Shown in pieces: positions 1-6,704 of a stretch of 12,153 nt of DNA. A program made the translations under genes and the position numbers. The DNA is taken from NCBI GenBank assembly GCA_002367305.1, contig DFBG01000164.1:1-12153 (forward strand). Direction: 5' to 3'. Source of the stretch: Actinobacteria bacterium UBA3086. GTDB lineage: Bacteria > Actinomycetota > Coriobacteriia > Anaerosomatales > UBA3086. The notes under the pieces were generated by a model that worked only from the letters and a program-made list of their open reading frames with translations, had not been told where the DNA came from and did not search any database. Numbering within the stretch: position 1 is the stretch's first letter; each line of letters begins with the position of its first letter.

Positions 1-147
1 GCCCGCCTTCCAACGCTCGTTCAACCGCTTGAGCATGAGCCCGGCGATCACGAAGGCGGCCACATAGGCCAGTCCGTACCAGTGCACGGAAAGCGGTCCC
101 AAACGGAACAGGACCGGATCGATATCGGGATACGTCAGGTACGCCAC
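1..147 (-). CDS. lgt: Prolipoprotein diacylglyceryl transferase, N-terminal part (runs off the window)
   Basis: Lgt is an inner-membrane enzyme that moves diacylglycerol from phosphatidylglycerol to the lipobox cysteine of prolipoproteins, the first step of lipoprotein maturation. Only the first 49 codons are present. They show the family's opening signature: a Y-P-x-I-D-P motif (residues 6-11), F-R-x-G-P-L (14-19), then H-W-Y-G (22-25) leading into a hydrophobic helix (about 25-38). The GTG start immediately follows the htpX stop codon (TAG-GTG), and a GAGGAG ribosome site lies 6 bases upstream inside the last htpX codons, which fixes this start and implies translational coupling. No other start is possible nearby because an in-frame stop precedes it. 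The identification rests on the N-terminus alone but the motif is distinctive. Confidence 0.88.
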   Translation of the reverse strand, partial: MAYLTYPDIDPVLFRLGPLSVHWYGLAYVAAFVIAGLMLKRLNERWKAG

Positions 148-1041
148 CTACATCTCCTCGAGTCTCTTGATGCGGTCCTCCGTCGGCGGGTGCGTGTTGA
201 AGAGCGAGTTGAACCCCTTGCGGTAGTCCTTGAGCGGGTTGTAGATGTAGAGCGACTCAGTCGCCTTGTTGGCGGCGCGCAGCTTGGTGGTGTCGCCGGA
301 GATCTTGCGGAGCGCGCTCGCGAGTCCGTCCGGATACCGAGTGAGCAGGGCCGCATTGGCGTCGGCCAGATACTCCCGCTTACGCGAGATCGACATCTGG
401 ATCATGGTGGCGAACAGAGGCGAGAGGATCGCGAGCGCAACGCCGACGAGCGCGATGACCGCACCGATCTGCCCTCCACCGCTGTCGTTGCTACGACGCC
501 TGCCGCCGCCCCACCAGAACGAGTGCACCATCCAGTCGGAGAGCAGCACCACCGTGCCGGCGAGCACCGCCGCCATGGTCTGCACCAGCGTGTCGTAGTT
601 CTTGATGTGCGAGAGCTCGTGCGCGATGACGCCCTCGAGCTCGAGACGATCCAGCTTGGCCACGAGCCCGGTGGTGACCGCTATCGCCGCATTCTCCGGA
701 TTGCGCCCGGTGGCGAACGCGTTAGGCGCCGGGTCGTCAATGACGTATGCGCGCGGCATGGGCAGACCGGCAGCGATCGAGAGTCCCTCGACCGTGTTCA
801 CGATGTAGGGCTCGGTCGCCTTGTCCACGGGACGCGCATGGCTCATGGAGAGCACGATCTTGTCGGAATACCAGTACGAACCCCAGGTCATAGCGAACGC
901 CACCACGGCCGCGATGATCAGCCCGCCTATGCCAAAGTCGGTCGCGTATCCGAACACCGTGCCCACGGCGAGCACGAGCAGGATGAACACTCCCATGAGG
1001 AGCACGGTCTTCCACTTGTTCGCAGCCATCTGGTCGTACAT
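148..1041 (-). CDS. htpX: HtpX-like membrane zinc metalloprotease (M48 family)
   Basis: This is a membrane-bound M48 zinc endopeptidase of 297 residues, a typical HtpX length, expected to degrade misfolded membrane proteins with its active site facing the cytoplasm. Two membrane helices lie at the N-terminus (about 12-32 and 37-56). The zinc motif HELSH is at 141-145, the third ligand is probably E223 in EYLAD, and hydrophobic stretches at about 152-173 and 192-212 form further membrane segments. A basic, glycine-rich loop (178-191) lies between them. The conserved THPPTEDRI motif closes the protein (283-291). I chose the ATG at 1041 because GGAGG (1051-1055) lies 9 bases upstream; the in-frame ATG at 1074 would add 11 residues without such a site. 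It lies 95 bases downstream of lemA, a common partner, and directly before lgt. Confidence 0.95.
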   Translation of the reverse strand: MYDQMAANKWKTVLLMGVFILLVLAVGTVFGYATDFGIGGLIIAAVVAFAMTWGSYWYSDKIVLSMSHARPVDKATEPYIVNTVEGLSIAAGLPMPRAYVIDDPAPNAFATGRNPENAAIAVTTGLVAKLDRLELEGVIAHELSHIKNYDTLVQTMAAVLAGTVVLLSDWMVHSFWWGGGRRRSNDSGGGQIGAVIALVGVALAILSPLFATMIQMSISRKREYLADANAALLTRYPDGLASALRKISGDTTKLRAANKATESLYIYNPLKDYRKGFNSLFNTHPPTEDRIKRLEEM

Positions 1042-1083
1042 CGTATGGAACCTCCGACGCGGAAGCGTCTTCATGACGCACGA

Positions 1084-1106
1084 CGCGGCCCTTCAGTCAG
1101 GCCGCG
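1084..1106. repeat. Inverted repeat between lemA and htpX
   Basis: Two perfect 7-base arms (CGCGGCC at 1084-1090, GGCCGCG at 1100-1106) flank a 9-base loop in the lemA-htpX gap. There is no run of T after it in either direction, so it is not a classical terminator. It may be an mRNA processing or stability element that sets the ratio of the two proteins; that role is inference. Confidence 0.4.
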
Positions 1107-1136
1107 CCATGGTCGATTCTCGTATGATCGGTGACG

Positions 1137-1697
1137 CTAGAACTTGACCTGCGGGTTCTCCTTGGCGGCCTCTTCGATCTCAAAGAGGTCCTCCTTGGTG
1201 AAGCCGAACATGCCAGCGAGCAGGTTGTTGGGGAACGTCTCGATCGAGATGTTGTAGCTCATGACCGAGTCGTTGTAGAACTGACGCGAGTAGGCGATCT
1301 TGGACTCTGTGCCCGAGAGCTCCTCCTGCAACATCATGAAGTTCTGATTCGCCTTGAGATCGGGATACGCCTCAGACACGGCGAACAGACTCTTGAGAGC
1401 GCCCGAAAGCATGTTCTCTGCTTCGCCCTGAGCCTTGGCACCCTGTGCACCCATGGCCATGTTGCGAGCCTGTGTGACCTTCTCAAAGGTCCCGGACTCA
1501 TGCGTCGCATAACCCTTGACCGTCTCGACCAAGTTGGGAATCAGGTCGTAGCGGCGCTTGAGTTGAACGTCGATCTGCGCCCACGCGTTCTTGACGCGGT
1601 TACGCAGGACGACCAACCGGTTGTAGATTGCGATGAGCACGCCCGCGAGAACAAGGAAGATAACTCCCACAGCGCCTATACAGATCATAAAATCCAT
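1137..1697 (-). CDS. lemA: LemA family membrane-anchored protein
   Basis: A 186-residue LemA protein, the usual length for the family. A single N-terminal helix (about 4-24) anchors it and is followed by the characteristic arginine-rich start of the coiled helical domain (YNRLVVLRNRVKNAWAQIDV, about 25-44) and the conserved RRYDLIPNLVETVKGYATHE stretch (about 48-67). The C-terminal Y-N-x-x-I-E-T-F-P-x-N motif and FGF are also present. The biochemical role of LemA is poorly defined; in many bacteria the gene sits next to htpX or TPM-domain genes and is linked to envelope stress. The ATG at 1697 is chosen because GGGGAGGA lies about 7 bases upstream; an upstream GTG would add 29 residues that do not look like LemA. 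It is probably the first gene of a lemA-htpX-lgt transcript. Confidence 0.95.
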   Translation of the reverse strand: MDFMICIGAVGVIFLVLAGVLIAIYNRLVVLRNRVKNAWAQIDVQLKRRYDLIPNLVETVKGYATHESGTFEKVTQARNMAMGAQGAKAQGEAENMLSGALKSLFAVSEAYPDLKANQNFMMLQEELSGTESKIAYSRQFYNDSVMSYNISIETFPNNLLAGMFGFTKEDLFEIEEAAKENPQVKF

Positions 1698-1755
1698 AGT
1701 TGAGTCCTCCCCTCGGTCTTCTGCCGAGAAACGGGTCATCGCCCTGCGGCGACCG

Positions 1756-1793
1756 GATACCATGAGGTACACTCCCCACACCACAATGGTATC
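1756..1793. promoter_or_regulatory. 8-base inverted repeat in the lemA/rhomboid divergent promoter region
   Basis: GATACCAT (1756-1763) and its exact complement ATGGTATC (1786-1793) lie 22 bases apart, centres 30 bases apart, in the 111-base gap between the divergent lemA and rhomboid genes. On the minus strand the right arm reads as an extended -10 (TGATACCAT) for lemA, with a start expected near 1779. The left arm reads TACCAT on the plus strand and could serve the rhomboid gene. No good -35 hexamer was found for either. The two arms could alternatively be an operator, as the spacing equals about three helical turns. The assignment is inference. Confidence 0.4.
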
Positions 1794-1808
1794 AGATGAG
1801 AGACACCT

Positions 1809-2510
1809 ATGATTCCCATCAAGGACGAGAATCCCACCTCGGGATTCGCCTGGATCACCCTCATACTCCTACTCGCCAACATAGGCGTGTTCGCCTACGA
1901 GGCTTCGCTCCCCGCACCGGAGCTCAACGCGCTCATCGGCACGTGGGCGTTCGTGCCCGCACGATTCCTTGCCGAACCTCTGTCGCCCATGCAGTGGGCC
2001 ACCGCCTTCTCGTCCATGTTCATGCACGGCGGCTGGCTGCATCTGGGCAGCAACATGCTCTATCTCTGGATCTTTGGCAACAACATCGAGGACCGAATGG
2101 GGGCCGTGCGCTTCGTGGCCTTCTACCTGGCGGCGGGCCTCGTGGCGATCGCCGCGCAGACACTCGCGGACACGAGTTCCGGAGTGCCGTTGCTGGGTGC
2201 GAGCGGGGCGATCGCAGGCGTACTGGGCGCGTATCTCATCCTCTACCCGCGCGCTCGTGTGCTCACGGTGATCCCGATCTTCTTCTTCATCGAGCTCGCA
2301 GCACTGCCGGCTGTCTTCGTGATCGGGTTCTGGTTCCTGACCCAGCTCATCCAGGGAGTGGCCTCCATCGCGCCCATGGCGACGGAGGGCGGCGTGGCGT
2401 GGTTCGCGCACCTAGGCGGATTCGCGGCCGGTCTGCTCGGCGCACTGCCGTTCGTGATCGCTGACGGGATCAAACGAGGCAAGAAGCGCTTCAACGCGAC
2501 CTGGAAATAA
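1809..2510 (+). CDS. Rhomboid family intramembrane serine protease
   Basis: This 233-residue protein is a membrane-embedded serine protease of the rhomboid (S54) family, which cuts transmembrane segments of substrates within the bilayer. The catalytic serine is S132 in GASGAIAG (130-137) and the catalytic histidine is H201 in AHLGGFAAG (200-208). The conserved HGGWLHLGSNM motif (73-83) supplies the oxyanion-side residues H78 and N82. About six hydrophobic segments are visible (roughly 13-30, 64-90, 99-118, 128-146, 151-180, 197-217). A weak GAGAG lies 6 bases before the ATG. The gene is divergent from lemA-htpX, placing several membrane-protein quality-control factors together. Natural substrates cannot be told from the sequence. 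Length and motifs are complete, so it is probably active. Confidence 0.95.
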   Translation: MIPIKDENPTSGFAWITLILLLANIGVFAYEASLPAPELNALIGTWAFVPARFLAEPLSPMQWATAFSSMFMHGGWLHLGSNMLYLWIFGNNIEDRMGAVRFVAFYLAAGLVAIAAQTLADTSSGVPLLGASGAIAGVLGAYLILYPRARVLTVIPIFFFIELAALPAVFVIGFWFLTQLIQGVASIAPMATEGGVAWFAHLGGFAAGLLGALPFVIADGIKRGKKRFNATWK

Positions 2511-2552
2511 CGCGAGTCGACTCGGCGATACTCTGGGTTGCGCAGGCCAGAA

Positions 2553-2921
2553 CTAGCCGCGCTGTTCGCCTATCTCGGCGAGGATGTCCTCGACGCAGTC
2601 CATTTCGGAGAGCTGCCGACGGAAGTACTCACAGTACGACTCAATGCGCGCGTCGTCCTCGACAGTGCGGGCGAAGAACTCAGGCGACTCGTCCTCGTTA
2701 TCGATTTCAACGACGGCGTAGCCACCGGCTTCCTCGGCCAGCGCCTGCATGGCGGAGAGCAGGAAAGTGGGAATGCGCACGTAAGCAGAGACGTTCTCGC
2801 CACAACGAGGGCAAGAGAACACGACTTCTGCCTCCTCGGGATCGCGCAACACCACGCTGTCGATATCTTCGACTGCAACCTCGACGGGCCCATCGTTCGG
2901 GCATTGGATCATGAACCGCAT
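2553..2921 (-). CDS. Hypothetical acidic protein with a zinc-ribbon-like CPxCG motif
   Basis: I do not recognise this 122-residue protein. It begins with a short segment carrying C7 (CPNDG, where the second ligand position is D10), continues with C37-P-R-C40-G, and has two further cysteines at C97 and C109. The spacing of C7 and the C37/C40 pair suggests a small N-terminal zinc or metal knuckle with a possibly incomplete ligand set. The rest is strongly acidic with a helical C-terminal half (about 79-118) and no membrane helix or signal peptide, so it is likely cytoplasmic. The ATG at 2921 is supported by GGGAGG (2931-2936) 9 bases away; an upstream ATG would add 11 residues. It is convergent with the rhomboid gene (42-base gap) and divergent from azlC. 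Function is unknown. Confidence 0.75.
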   Translation of the reverse strand: MRFMIQCPNDGPVEVAVEDIDSVVLRDPEEAEVVFSCPRCGENVSAYVRIPTFLLSAMQALAEEAGGYAVVEIDNEDESPEFFARTVEDDARIESYCEYFRRQLSEMDCVEDILAEIGEQRG

Positions 2922-2958
2922 CTTAATCGCCTCCCTTTGCATTCGCTGACTCACGTAT

Positions 2959-2964
2959 ATTGTA
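2959..2964 (-). promoter_or_regulatory. -10 element of the zinc-ribbon-like gene
   Basis: TACAAT on the minus strand matches 5 of 6 bases of the bacterial -10 consensus, in a GC-rich surround. A start about 7 bases on would leave a leader of roughly 30 bases that includes the GGGAGG ribosome site. No convincing -35 was found. Confidence 0.45.
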
Positions 2965-3050
2965 CCGCGACCCGGAGCTCTCTACTCCCAGATACCGGAC
3001 TGTACGCAAAATTCGCGCCACGCACAATGCATCGTGTCGGTCTCTTGCGC

Positions 3051-3056
3051 TAGAAT
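3051..3056 (+). promoter_or_regulatory. -10 element placing the transcript start at the azlC ATG (leaderless)
   Basis: TAGAAT lies exactly 7 bases before the azlC ATG at 3064, and there is no ribosome-binding sequence between them. This is the arrangement of leaderless actinobacterial mRNAs, in which the first transcribed base is the A of the start codon. A -35 element is not evident. Confidence 0.5.
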
Positions 3057-3063
3057 CGCGCAC

Positions 3064-3807
3064 ATGCCTAATTCATCGACATCTGCGGTTGCGGCCGTAA
3101 CGACCACGCCTTCACCCGATGTGAGAGCGCGTGTCCTACGCGGCATACGCCTAGGTATGCCCATTTTTCTGGGGTACCTGCCCGTAGGAATGGCGTTCGG
3201 CGTACTAGCCCGCACACTCGGCTTCACCGTTCTGCAGTCTGTGATCTGCTCCGCCACCGCACTCGCGGGCGCAGGACAGTTCATCGCGCTCAACATCATG
3301 AAGACCGGTGCTAGTGTCTTCGCCGTGCTCGCCGCCACCACGGTGGTCAACCTTCGCTACGTACTGTTCGCCGCAACACTCTCTCCCCACCTACGCAAGA
3401 CACCCCTGCCGCTGCAGGCCGTGCTCGCCTATTCGCTCACCGACGAGACCTTCGCCATCAACATGGCGGATCAGCGTGCGGGCACCTCGACCGATGCCTC
3501 CATGGTCGGTGTCGGCCTCATCTCACTCATCGGCTGGGTCACGGGCACGCTCGTGGGTGCTACGCTCTCAGGCTTCATCGGCGATCCGACCTCATGGGGC
3601 CTCGACTTCGCCATGCCGGCCATGTTCGCGGCCCTCCTGATCGCACTCGCCGAGAATCGCCGACAGGCCCTCATCGGAGGCGTCGCCGGTGCGTTCGCAC
3701 TCGCACTGCCTTTGCTGGAAGCCTCAGGCATCACGCTCGGCACCGGCTGGATCATCATCATCTCGTCCATGGTGGCCGCGACCATAGGGGCGGTGACCGA
3801 CCGATGA
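3064..3807 (+). CDS. azlC: AzlC family branched-chain amino acid export permease, large subunit
   Basis: AzlC is the large membrane subunit of a two-part exporter for branched-chain amino acids and their analogues (LIV-E family). The 247-residue protein has the family's hallmark segments: GYLPVGMAFG (37-46), AGAGQFIALNI (68-78), NLRYVLFA (96-103) and a DETFAI motif (127-132), plus hydrophobic segments at about 32-50, 60-80, 84-106, 147-171, 183-196 and 204-243. The first 22 residues are polar and low in complexity, as is usual before the first helix. I chose the ATG at 3064 over an in-frame GTG at 3034 because a -10 element sits 7 bases before it, implying a leaderless message. The next gene, azlD, overlaps its stop codon. 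Confidence 0.93.
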   Translation: MPNSSTSAVAAVTTTPSPDVRARVLRGIRLGMPIFLGYLPVGMAFGVLARTLGFTVLQSVICSATALAGAGQFIALNIMKTGASVFAVLAATTVVNLRYVLFAATLSPHLRKTPLPLQAVLAYSLTDETFAINMADQRAGTSTDASMVGVGLISLIGWVTGTLVGATLSGFIGDPTSWGLDFAMPAMFAALLIALAENRRQALIGGVAGAFALALPLLEASGITLGTGWIIIISSMVAATIGAVTDR

Positions 3808-4130
3808 GCTCCAACTACATCTGGGCAGCCATCGTCGGAATGTGGGTGGCCAACTTCGCCATCCGCTTCATTCCGGTCGCCGTAGTCTCGCGCATGGACC
3901 TTCCCGAGCCCGTCATGCGCTGGCTGCGCTACGTGCCGGTCTCGGTCATGGGGTCGCTCATAGCGTTGGAGGTTCTGCGCCCGGGCGGCGAGTATCAGGC
4001 TCCCTGGAACGGCGCGCACCTCCCGGCCGCACTCGTATCCATGGCAACGTACTACTACACCAAGAGTTTCATGGGGGCATCCGTCGCCGGAGTCGTCGCG
4101 TTCATCGTCCTCAGAGGGTTTATCGGTTAA
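3804..4130 (+). CDS. azlD: AzlD family branched-chain amino acid transport protein, small subunit
   Basis: This 108-residue hydrophobic protein is the small partner of AzlC; the two together form the amino acid exporter. It shows about four membrane segments (roughly 6-26, 42-60, 68-83 and 89-107) and the family pattern of an early N-F-x-x-R-F-x-P stretch (N17 to P24) and W-L-R-Y-V-P (40-45). Its ATG overlaps the azlC stop as ATGA, a sign of translational coupling and strict co-expression. Similar small proteins are common beside azlC and rarely occur without it, so the pairing strengthens both calls. The stop at 4128-4130 is followed by a 77-base gap before the next gene on the same strand. 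Confidence 0.92.
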   Translation: MSSNYIWAAIVGMWVANFAIRFIPVAVVSRMDLPEPVMRWLRYVPVSVMGSLIALEVLRPGGEYQAPWNGAHLPAALVSMATYYYTKSFMGASVAGVVAFIVLRGFIG

Positions 4131-4207
4131 ACTGGACGCCCGTGCGCACCTCTGTCTGCTTCGTCGCGCGCGACACCGAGACGCCTTTCGTTCAAGGGAG
4201 ACCTGCC

Positions 4208-5506
4208 GTGGCCCGCGTTCGCCCATTCCGCGCTTTCACGTACCCCCACACCTCTGTCGATATCACCGCTGTGACGGCACCTCCATATGACGTCATATCA
4301 CCGGATATGCGCGAAGAGTTGCTTGCCCGCGACCCTCACAACGTAGTCGGACTCGAACTGCCCGAAGGCGCACACGATCCCGCAGTGCCCGGCAATCGCT
4401 ATGAGACCGGTGCAGCACGCTGGAAGTCATGGCGCGAGAGCGGTGCGGTCGTTCAGGACGAGGAGCCCACCCTCTACGTCGTCGAGCAGCGCTACGAGCT
4501 GGGCGGCACCGCCATCAAGCGACGCGCGTTCATCGCCGAGGTCGGACTCGAGCCCTTCGACGCCGGCGTGGTGCTCCCCCACGAGCGCACGCTGCCCAAG
4601 GCGCTCGGCGATCGCTTCAACCTGACCCGCGCCTGCGCTGCCAACTTCAGCCAGGTCTTTGGCCTCTACAGCGATGCCGCTGGCGAGACCGATGAGCTCT
4701 TCGACCGAATCATGGCCACCGAGCCCGTTGCACGCGCCACCGACGATGACGGCGTTGAGACCGTGGTCTGGACCGCCGACGATCCTGCTGCAGCCGCCAT
4801 TCTTGAAACTACCCTGGCCGACAAGAGCATCTTCATCGCCGACGGGCATCACCGCTACACCACCGCGCTGGCCTATCGCGACGAGCGTCGCGCCGCAGAT
4901 GCCGAGGCTGGAATCACGCCCCAGGACCCGGCCTACGAATGGGTCATGATGGCGCTCGTGAACATGGACGACCCCAATCTCGTCGTTCTGCCGACACACC
5001 GCGTGGCCGACGCCCCCGGAGACTTCGATCCGGACGCCTTCTACGCCGCACTGGCCGTCAACTTCGATCTCACGGAACTCTCCGACGATCAAGCACACAA
5101 CGCACTGGACGGACTTGATCGCCCGGCGTTCCTCATCAAGGATGCGACTGCCAAGGTGGTTCATCTCGCCGTGCTGCGGCAGGGTGCGGACCTGGACGCG
5201 ATCATCACCAAGGATCACTCCATGTCATGGAAGGAACTCGACGTGGCGGTGCTGCTGGAGCTCGTGCTCGACCCGCTGCTGGACATCCACCCGGATCGCC
5301 CCGAGACCCTCGATCGCCTCTCATTCGTCAAGAACGCGCATGACGCGATGAAGGCGACCGCTGAGCACGACGTCGCGTTCATCCTGCGCGCCACGCGGAT
5401 GGATCAGCTCCGCGCCGTGGCTCTCGCAGGCGACATGATGCCGCAGAAGTCCACATACTTCTATCCCAAGATGCTCTCGGGGGTCGTTCTGCGGGGTATG
5501 GAGTAG
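4208..5506 (+). CDS. DUF1015 family protein (COG4198-type)
   Basis: A 432-residue protein of the conserved DUF1015 family, whose biochemical role is not established. Family signatures are present: an N-terminal R-P-F-x-A-F (5-10), the APPYDVIS segment (24-31), P-H-E-x-T-x-x-K (124-131), the strongly conserved ADGHHRYTTAL motif (211-221, with D212, H214, H215 and R216 as possible functional residues) and a C-terminal FYPKMLSG segment. No signal peptide or membrane helix is seen, so it is probably cytoplasmic. GTG at 4208 follows AAGGGAG by 7 bases. An in-frame GTG at 4142 would add 22 residues and has TAAACT 8 bases before it, so a longer leaderless product is an alternative, but those residues do not fit the family start. 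In other genomes relatives often lie near serine biosynthesis genes; here the neighbour is azlCD. Confidence 0.88.
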   Translation: MARVRPFRAFTYPHTSVDITAVTAPPYDVISPDMREELLARDPHNVVGLELPEGAHDPAVPGNRYETGAARWKSWRESGAVVQDEEPTLYVVEQRYELGGTAIKRRAFIAEVGLEPFDAGVVLPHERTLPKALGDRFNLTRACAANFSQVFGLYSDAAGETDELFDRIMATEPVARATDDDGVETVVWTADDPAAAAILETTLADKSIFIADGHHRYTTALAYRDERRAADAEAGITPQDPAYEWVMMALVNMDDPNLVVLPTHRVADAPGDFDPDAFYAALAVNFDLTELSDDQAHNALDGLDRPAFLIKDATAKVVHLAVLRQGADLDAIITKDHSMSWKELDVAVLLELVLDPLLDIHPDRPETLDRLSFVKNAHDAMKATAEHDVAFILRATRMDQLRAVALAGDMMPQKSTYFYPKMLSGVVLRGME

Positions 5507-5549
5507 GCACGCTCGACCGGCGATACGCCGACGCCATCACATGAATCAC

Positions 5550-5584
5550 AACGGCCGCCCGGGCACTCAGCTCTGGCGGCCGTT
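5550..5584 (+). terminator. Strong hairpin terminator of the azlC-azlD-DUF1015 unit
   Basis: A perfect 10-base-pair stem (AACGGCCGCC at 5550-5559 with GGCGGCCGTT at 5575-5584) and a 15-base loop are followed by a T-rich tail (TCTTGTT). It lies 43 bases after the DUF1015 stop. The right arm encodes the last residues of the convergent glycosylase gene, whose stop codon (5567-5569) lies in the loop. On the minus strand the tail is less T-rich, so termination is probably stronger rightwards. Confidence 0.8.
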
Positions 5585-6349
5585 TCTTGTTGCCACACCC
5601 TCGACTGATATCCACGTCAGGCGCGGGCACACATCGCCCAATCGACACACGTCGCAGAGCGGCACCTTGGGGCGACACGTCTCACGTCCTATGAGCCAAG
5701 CGGGCAGATCCAGCGTACCGGGAGACTCCGGGCATGCGGCTTGTGCGGCAGCCTCTATCGCCTGCACTGAATCCTCGCACGCCAGCCCGGAACGAAGGAA
5801 CACGCGACGGACCTGCACGTCGTAGGCCACCTGCCCACACTCGAGTCCCTGCAAAGGTACGCCAAAATGCCGCGCAAGGATCTCCGTGGCCATGACCGCC
5901 TTCTTGCGCCCAATGCCTGAGAATGCCGAAAGCCTCTCGGTCACCTCGACCACGTGCGATCCGGGTGCCCAGATGCGCGACGCGTCACCGTCCCACTCGT
6001 CCAGGAGCATGCGTGCAGCCGCGCTCACCCAACGGGGCAGCGTGTTCTTGAACCGATGCAGCATGGGTGGCTGACTGAATGCGGCCTGAACCGCGTCCGG
6101 TTCGCCAGCCAGCCGACGAAGGTCGAGATGGCCCAACCGCTCACGAAGCAGATACGGCCCGGCCCACGCTCGCTCCGCCGGAATCCCCTGCGTGAACAGC
6201 ACGCCGATGAGAAACGCCTCGGGTGACTCCTTGAGCAGGCGATCCGCTTCGGGAATGTCGGTGAATGCGCCTCCAACCTGCGCAGCGCCGGACTCGGCCA
6301 ACTCCTTGCCGTATGCGACGAGTTCTTGGGCGACCGACGATGGTGTCAT
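5567..6349 (-). CDS. HhH-GPD DNA glycosylase/AP lyase with 4Fe-4S loop (endonuclease III-like)
   Basis: This 260-residue protein belongs to the endonuclease III superfamily of base-excision repair enzymes, which remove damaged bases and may nick the DNA. The helix-hairpin-helix is at about 138-160 with FSGIGRKK (143-150); K149 aligns with the catalytic lysine of endonuclease III. D177 in AYDVQVRRV aligns with the catalytic aspartate, but the usual VDTH histidine is replaced by Q179, and the Lys-to-Asp spacing (28) is about ten longer than in E. coli Nth (18). The C-terminus has a canonical Fe-S loop, C225-x6-C232-x2-C235-x5-C241. The N-terminal GIPAERAWAGPYLLRERLG segment resembles, from memory, an uncharacterised actinobacterial HhH-GPD group. 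Thus it is not a standard Nth and its substrate is unknown. It starts 15 bases after the 78-residue gene; its ribosome site is weak. Confidence 0.85.
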   Translation of the reverse strand: MTPSSVAQELVAYGKELAESGAAQVGGAFTDIPEADRLLKESPEAFLIGVLFTQGIPAERAWAGPYLLRERLGHLDLRRLAGEPDAVQAAFSQPPMLHRFKNTLPRWVSAAARMLLDEWDGDASRIWAPGSHVVEVTERLSAFSGIGRKKAVMATEILARHFGVPLQGLECGQVAYDVQVRRVFLRSGLACEDSVQAIEAAAQAACPESPGTLDLPAWLIGRETCRPKVPLCDVCRLGDVCPRLTWISVEGVATRNGRQS

Positions 6350-6364
6350 TCAGGAGTTCCCGCT

Positions 6365-6601
6365 CTAGTAGCGCAGTGATTCCTTCTTGATCTTGTGGAT
6401 GAGAACCTCGCGCTCCTCCGACGTGTACGCGGGACCAAGTGTGTCAAGCGCCTTGACCTCGGCACCCAGCCTGAGTCCACCGCCGATACGATGCAGTGCC
6501 CAGAGGGCACATGTAAGGGCGAGCGCATTGAAGATGTCCCGCACGAGCAAATAGAGGTCATCGAGCCCTGCGAAGTACTGGTCCTCGAACTGCATATGCA
6601 T
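6365..6601 (-). CDS. Small hypothetical protein with one hydrophobic helix
   Basis: I do not recognise this 78-residue protein. It has an acidic, aromatic N-terminus (about 1-14), one hydrophobic stretch (about 16-34, LYLLVRDIFNALALTCALW) that could be a membrane helix or an amphipathic one because it contains an Arg-Asp pair, and a polar C-terminus ending in a predicted helix (TSEEREVLIHKIKKESLRY). Reality is supported by GAGAGGGG 6 bases before the ATG and by a stop only 15 bases before the glycosylase start, suggesting co-transcription. An in-frame second ATG (residue 3) is an alternative start. An overlapping arginine- and serine-rich reading frame at 6346-6756 has no ribosome site or protein-like composition and is a shadow. 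Confidence 0.65.
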   Translation of the reverse strand: MHMQFEDQYFAGLDDLYLLVRDIFNALALTCALWALHRIGGGLRLGAEVKALDTLGPAYTSEEREVLIHKIKKESLRY

Positions 6602-6704
6602 GAAGCGCCCCTCTCACGATTCCCTTCACAGGACGCGTCATTGCCGACGCGACCCCCTGCTGAGAATCGTTCCCAAACCAGAGCGGCACGAAGCGAGCGA
6701 GTCA

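Noticed and set aside
82..1134. Long plus-strand open frame of 350 codons opposite htpX
   Set aside because: Arginine- and histidine-rich composition typical of the antisense of a high-GC gene; htpX on the other strand has clear motifs and ribosome site.
2513..2524. 12-base palindrome CGAGTCGACTCG between the rhomboid gene and its convergent neighbour as a terminator
   Set aside because: A perfect palindrome has no loop for a stable hairpin of useful size, and there is no T run; it may be chance.
3594..3803. Upstream extension of the azlD frame into azlC
   Set aside because: It lies within azlC in another frame; AzlD begins at the ATGA overlap at 3804.
3842..4207. Upstream extension of the DUF1015 open frame across azlD
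   Set aside because: It overlaps azlD in another frame and is arginine/histidine-rich; the family N-terminus begins at 4208.
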